A stretch of 7,272 nucleotides of DNA from an uncultured Alphaproteobacteria bacterium (GTDB lineage Bacteria; Pseudomonadota; Alphaproteobacteria; Rs-D84), in contig CALCEG010000026.1 of NCBI GenBank assembly GCA_937900435.1, forward strand, positions 1 to 7,272, in the 5' to 3' direction. Below, piece after piece: positions 4,604-7,272 of this stretch. The stretch's first letter is position 1; every line of letters starts with the position of its first letter. Below the pieces are notes generated by a model. The model was not told where the DNA came from. It saw only the letters and a list, made by a program, of their open reading frames with translations, and ran no database searches. Position numbers and translations under genes: made by a program.

Positions 4604-6169
4604 TTACTGTAATCTAACGACACTGCAACTTGTGCCACTAAATTTCAGCATTTTATCACACAGTGTTTGTGCAGTATCGATATCTGCAAATGGTCCAATA
4701 CGCAGGCGATACATACGCGCGCTGGTTGATGCGGCGCCCAAATCCCCAACACCCTGTGTGTCAACAGAATAGAATACCATTCCTTCGTATGGTGTCAGCA
4801 ATCCTTGACCATCTTCGCCACTAAACTTTGCCAACAGTGTTGCCCAATATTCATCCAGTGCCTTTACCGATGTGTCAGATTTCAGCTCAACCGCAACACC
4901 AACCTGATTACTGGAAATTAGCGGAATATTTGTCTGTGGCAGATATGCCCCAGCGGTATTTCTTTGTTGTGGCAACATACTAACAACGCTGCCCGATGAT
5001 TGTAGCGTTGATTGTGGTGTGCCATATCCTGCTGGCATATAATACCCTGCACCAGTCATCGGATTAACCGTCTGTGTATTTCCCATAAACATCGGCGTAC
5101 CGGTATAATTCATTCCCATATTCATTGCCGCCATACTGTCCATATATGCGATGTTGTTCAACGATTGACCAGACATCATACTTTGCGCAACATTTGCCTC
5201 AGCCAGTGCCATCACAGAAGAAGTGTCTGCAATCAAGAACGGTTTTTCACGTTTTTTGATACAAACGATACGTTGCCCACTGCGCAATACCATATCGCCA
5301 ACTGCTTCAACTATCAATAATCTGCCGTCTTCGCCATCTGTGCGGAAACCAACAGGTGATTCACCACCTTCGACCAACAGTGAAACAACAGGTCTTTGCG
5401 TCATTGAAATAACCTTGTCGCCAAAGTCAATATATGTAAAGATTCTGTCGCGCCAAACACGTTCAGGTGCAATAACATAGTCATCAGGATTTGGCACAAA
5501 TATATCTAAATCAAAACGAAATTCAGACGGGTCAATTTTCATAGACTTAATCCATCCATAGTCTTCGCCATCAACCCCAACAACACTGGATGTTTTGGCT
5601 TCTTTTCTGAATATAGAGCGTGCGCCCCCAGACGATGTTGTCTTTGCGCCTGTGGCCATTGGCAAACTGCCATTCCCGTCCAAGACAATATCGACCTGTG
5701 AATAAGTAATTTCACTGGCATTACTTGGCTGTGCTTGCAAATAAAAGATGTATTTATTACCAGATTTGCCTGTCACAATCATATTGGTGTCTGCCCCCAT
5801 ATTATCAGGCGTCGGAGAAATGAACATTGTCTGATCTCCAACCTGGGTTCCAACTTCAAACATTGTTCTGTCGCCCTGGGTTGTGTCAATTTGAAACTGA
5901 TTAGTATCGCCAACAACTGCGTCTTCGATTTGTTCGCCGTTCGGCAATGTAACCATTGTAACCATTCCGTTACGCAGTTTGATTGGCAATATACCGCCTG
6001 GGGACCATGCCAACTGGGCGTATCCTGGTTTAACGCTGCCTGCTGCCATATTTGCGTTTGGGTTTTCCCATGCTTCTTGGATGCCATAATTGCAATAGCC
6101 CGGCAAACTTATCAGCCCCATCAGACAAAAGACCGAAACATTAAATTTAAATTTTTTCACAAAAGTCAT
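4604..6169 (-). CDS. virB9: VirB9/TrbG-family T4SS outer ring protein fused to a SPOR domain
   Basis: VirB9 forms the periplasmic/outer-membrane ring with VirB7 and VirB10. The 521 residues start with a signal peptide (to about C26, SLPGYC; not a proper lipobox). The N-terminal VirB9 domain is about 58-165 (IKLRNGMVTMVTLPNGEQIE, VVGDTNQFQI, MFISPTPDN, NMIVTGKSGNKYIFYL). The C-terminal VirB9 domain is about 221-305 (PERVWRDRIFTYIDF, RPVVSLLVEGG, GRLLIVEAVGDMVLRSGQRI). Canonical VirB9s are about 260-300 residues and stop there. Here a Met/Asn/Gly/Gln-rich linker (about 306-422) leads to residues 423-521, which read as a SPOR domain (VAVELKSDTSVKALDEYW ... MYRLRIGPFADIDTAQTLCD ... CSVVRL). SPOR domains bind glycan strands lacking stem peptides. 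AAGGA lies 7 nt before the ATG, and the gap from virB8 is 22 nt. DotH is the alternative, but the C-domain motifs are VirB9-like. Confidence 0.88.
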   Translation of the reverse strand: MTFVKKFKFNVSVFCLMGLISLPGYCNYGIQEAWENPNANMAAGSVKPGYAQLAWSPGGILPIKLRNGMVTMVTLPNGEQIEDAVVGDTNQFQIDTTQGDRTMFEVGTQVGDQTMFISPTPDNMGADTNMIVTGKSGNKYIFYLQAQPSNASEITYSQVDIVLDGNGSLPMATGAKTTSSGGARSIFRKEAKTSSVVGVDGEDYGWIKSMKIDPSEFRFDLDIFVPNPDDYVIAPERVWRDRIFTYIDFGDKVISMTQRPVVSLLVEGGESPVGFRTDGEDGRLLIVEAVGDMVLRSGQRIVCIKKREKPFLIADTSSVMALAEANVAQSMMSGQSLNNIAYMDSMAAMNMGMNYTGTPMFMGNTQTVNPMTGAGYYMPAGYGTPQSTLQSSGSVVSMLPQQRNTAGAYLPQTNIPLISSNQVGVAVELKSDTSVKALDEYWATLLAKFSGEDGQGLLTPYEGMVFYSVDTQGVGDLGAASTSARMYRLRIGPFADIDTAQTLCDKMLKFSGTSCSVVRLQ

Positions 6170-6191
6170 ATCTTAATCCTTCTATGTTTTT

Positions 6192-6872
6192 TTAGTTGTT
6201 TCCGCGAAACCCAGTGTTTAGTGGATCGCCATCTCCTTCAATAATCTTGTAATCGCTTATCCGCAACCCCAGTGGGTTGTCAATTTTGTCCGCCCATTTA
6301 ATTTCTGCATCACCAATTTCCTGCAATTTTATTTGAACGGTATAGTATTTTTTATCTGCTTCTTGAATATTGCCATTGCCATCTGCGCAAAAGTACCAAA
6401 ATTTTACCCTGTATGCTTTTTCTGCAGAAAACCACATTGGCGCACCATCAAAACTAACATTGCAAGAAAAGTCAAAGTCTGGCAACGTCCCTGTAATTGC
6501 TTTGAACATATCTGTGTTTGTAAAATCAGAATAAACATTTTCCGTTGACATTATGCGTACTTTGCTGTTTTCGCCAGCCCACGCATTGTGCATTGCGGCA
6601 GCATTGGTAAACACTTCGTTTCTGTGTCGGACATATTCGCGAATAAAAGTACTTTTATACAAATCGATTGTTTCATCAGTTGTCGGCATTTCGACCAGAT
6701 GAATCGATTTGTCTGTCTGCAATTGTGTTTGCAAAAAGAAAATTTGCGGACGATTTAACGGGAACATTTTTGCCAGCGTAATCAGCAGTCCACCCAGCAC
6801 AACCAACGATGTTGCGCATACAAAGACCATCAGTCTTGATATTAAAATTGGCGGTTCTACGCGATTTGACAC
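6192..6872 (-). CDS. virB8: VirB8-family inner-membrane T4SS protein
   Basis: VirB8 is a bitopic inner-membrane scaffold with a short cytoplasmic N-terminus and an NTF2-like periplasmic domain, contacting VirB9 and VirB10. The 226 residues match the usual length. A membrane helix is at about 14-35 and a periplasmic domain at about 55-210. Family-type motifs are FIREYVRHRNEVF (the 'YV-x-x-RE' region), KVRIMSTENVYSDF, the strand AYRVKFWYF and, near the end, NPLGLRISDYKI, matching the NPLG(F/L)-x-V-x-x-Y signature that separates VirB8 from DotI/TraM. The start is GTG, supported by AGGAAGGA 5 nt upstream; no in-frame ATG precedes it. It is the first gene of the unit, 22 nt before virB9, and diverges from the tRNA-Trp/secE unit. 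Confidence 0.87.
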   Translation of the reverse strand: MSNRVEPPILISRLMVFVCATSLVVLGGLLITLAKMFPLNRPQIFFLQTQLQTDKSIHLVEMPTTDETIDLYKSTFIREYVRHRNEVFTNAAAMHNAWAGENSKVRIMSTENVYSDFTNTDMFKAITGTLPDFDFSCNVSFDGAPMWFSAEKAYRVKFWYFCADGNGNIQEADKKYYTVQIKLQEIGDAEIKWADKIDNPLGLRISDYKIIEGDGDPLNTGFRGNN

Positions 6873-6877
6873 AAAAT

Positions 6878-6885
6878 TCCTTCCT
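6878..6885 (-). promoter_or_regulatory. Ribosome binding site fixing the GTG start of virB8
   Basis: AGGAAGGA on the minus strand, 5 nt before the GTG at 6870-6872. It is the strongest Shine-Dalgarno in the operon and justifies the non-ATG start. Confidence 0.7.
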
Positions 6886-6898
6886 ATTAATTAAAATG

Positions 6899-6928
6899 AT
6901 TGTAGAAAAAAATATATAACTTATGCAA
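6899..6928 (-). promoter_or_regulatory. Candidate promoter of the virB8-virB9-virB10 unit
   Basis: On the minus strand a -35 of TTGCAT (6923-6928) and a -10 of TACAAT (6899-6904) are 18 nt apart. Transcription would begin near 6892, leaving a leader of about 20 nt with the AGGAAGGA site. A TATATA run between the two boxes offers a less well spaced alternative. Confidence 0.45.
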
Positions 6929-6975
6929 GAAAAAAACTAACATAAAAACAGACGAATATATTTGTTAAAAAAATC

Positions 6976-7004
6976 TTGCACATTTTTTGTAAAAATATTA
7001 TAAT
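6976..7004 (+). promoter_or_regulatory. Strong promoter for tRNA-Trp and secE
   Basis: TTGCAC (6976-6981), exactly 17 nt, then the consensus -10 TATAAT (6999-7004). A start near 7011 gives about 84 nt of leader before the tRNA. It faces away from the virB8 promoter, with about 47 nt between the nearest boxes. Confidence 0.7.
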
Positions 7005-7094
7005 ATTTCCGCTTGATTTTTTGTATTTGTGTGCTATTCTTTTGCGGACTATATATGGCATGCGGTGCACAAAATTTAGCAGATGTGCAGCCAC

Positions 7095-7168
7095 AGGGGC
7101 ATAGTTCAACGGTAGAATATCGGTCTCCAAAACCGCGGATGAGGGTTCGATTCCTTCTGCCCCTGCCA
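7095..7168 (+). tRNA. tRNA-Trp (anticodon CCA)
   Basis: It folds by hand into a full cloverleaf of 74 nt with an encoded CCA. The acceptor stem is AGGGGCA/TGCCCCT with discriminator G. The D arm is GTTC...GAAT and the anticodon loop CTCCAAA has CCA at 7127-7129. The T arm is GAGGG-TTCGATT-CCTTC. One oddity is that the outermost anticodon-stem position (27-43) is a U-C mismatch, leaving four pairs. It lies 65 nt upstream of secE, the usual proteobacterial order (tuf, tRNA-Trp, secE, nusG), so it is probably processed from a joint transcript. Confidence 0.96.
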
Positions 7169-7233
7169 CTTGATTTGTGCGTTGTGCGTCATTGTATAGT
7201 TGCGGGTAAATTATATAATTTAGGCAGTTTTTT

Positions 7234-7272
7234 ATGAAAAAAATACTGGATTTTTTTAAGTCGGTTCGCAGT
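7234..7272 (+). CDS. secE: Start of SecE, preprotein translocase subunit (cut by window edge)
   Basis: Only the first 13 codons are present: MKKILDFFKSVRS. Short SecE proteins commonly start in this style (basic, then FF-x-x-VR) before the KVxWP motif and the membrane helix, which would lie beyond the window. SecE is the essential clamp subunit of the SecYEG channel. The assignment rests mainly on position, directly after tRNA-Trp, where secE-nusG is expected. The upstream sequence is A+T-rich with no convincing Shine-Dalgarno. Confidence 0.75.
   Translation, partial: MKKILDFFKSVRS

Noticed and set aside
6090..6169. VirB9 as a lipoprotein anchored at Cys26
   Set aside because: The residues before the cysteine (PGY) do not make a lipobox; a normal signal peptidase I site nearby is more likely.
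2082..6872. Dot/Icm-type (DotI, DotH, DotG) assignment of the three T4SS genes
   Set aside because: The gene order would fit, but NPLG-x-x-x-x-Y in the first protein, the FTYIDF/LRSG-x-RI motifs in the second and the NVYSDSGRNVIIP barrel motif in the third match VirB8, VirB9 and VirB10 better.
6873..7168. Integration of the T4SS block at the tRNA-Trp gene
   Set aside because: Elements usually enter at the tRNA 3' end. Here the 3' side leads intact into secE, and no duplicated tRNA end is visible on the other side of the block.
6921..7169. 82-codon minus-strand frame starting MAGAEGIEPSSAVLE
   Set aside because: Its N-terminus is the antisense translation of tRNA-Trp, a well-known false protein; the rest crosses the tRNA promoter.

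Overview
The window looks like a piece of an A+T-rich alphaproteobacterial chromosome, probably a host-associated lineage. Three things suggest this: a virB8-virB9-virB10 block of type IV secretion genes, the tRNA-Trp to secE junction typical of proteobacterial translation/secretion loci, and A/T-ending codons with poly-A/poly-T-rich spacers. The lineage is inferred from gene style and context, not from any search.

Layout. Positions 1-921 (+) hold the 3' end of an unknown gene with a Cys-loop tail, followed 3 nt later by a secreted, cysteine-containing protein of unknown function. Positions 977-1095 hold a cluster of three copies of a 13-mer, one carrying a perfect ATTCCC-N8-GGGAAT palindrome. 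Positions 1098-1777 (-) hold two small genes of phage-like flavour that look translationally coupled. The downstream one runs straight into the repeat cluster and remains open far beyond it, antisense to the secreted-protein gene. Positions 1778-2081 are intergenic: a promoter for the small pair with a cluster of GCGAAT boxes and inverted repeats upstream, and two minus-strand terminators. Positions 2082-6872 (-) are virB8, virB9, virB10, apparently one transcription unit starting at a promoter near 6899-6928 and ending at a strong hairpin terminator at 2052-2080. Positions 6873-7094 are a divergent promoter region. A consensus promoter (6976-7004) drives tRNA-Trp, and the first 13 codons of secE close the window.

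The three T4SS genes encode the inner-membrane scaffold (VirB8), the periplasmic/outer-membrane ring protein (VirB9) and the envelope-spanning VirB10. The interest lies in their added parts. VirB9 ends in what reads as a SPOR (peptidoglycan-binding) domain behind a Met-rich linker. VirB10 carries an Ig-like ASH-type domain and an acidic repeat stalk between its membrane anchor and its barrel, plus an extra ~210-residue tail with 12 cysteines. No virB11, virB4, virD4 or virB7 is present, so the rest of the machine would have to lie elsewhere. I see no complete new defence or mobile system; the re-engineered T4SS core is the best candidate for something undescribed.
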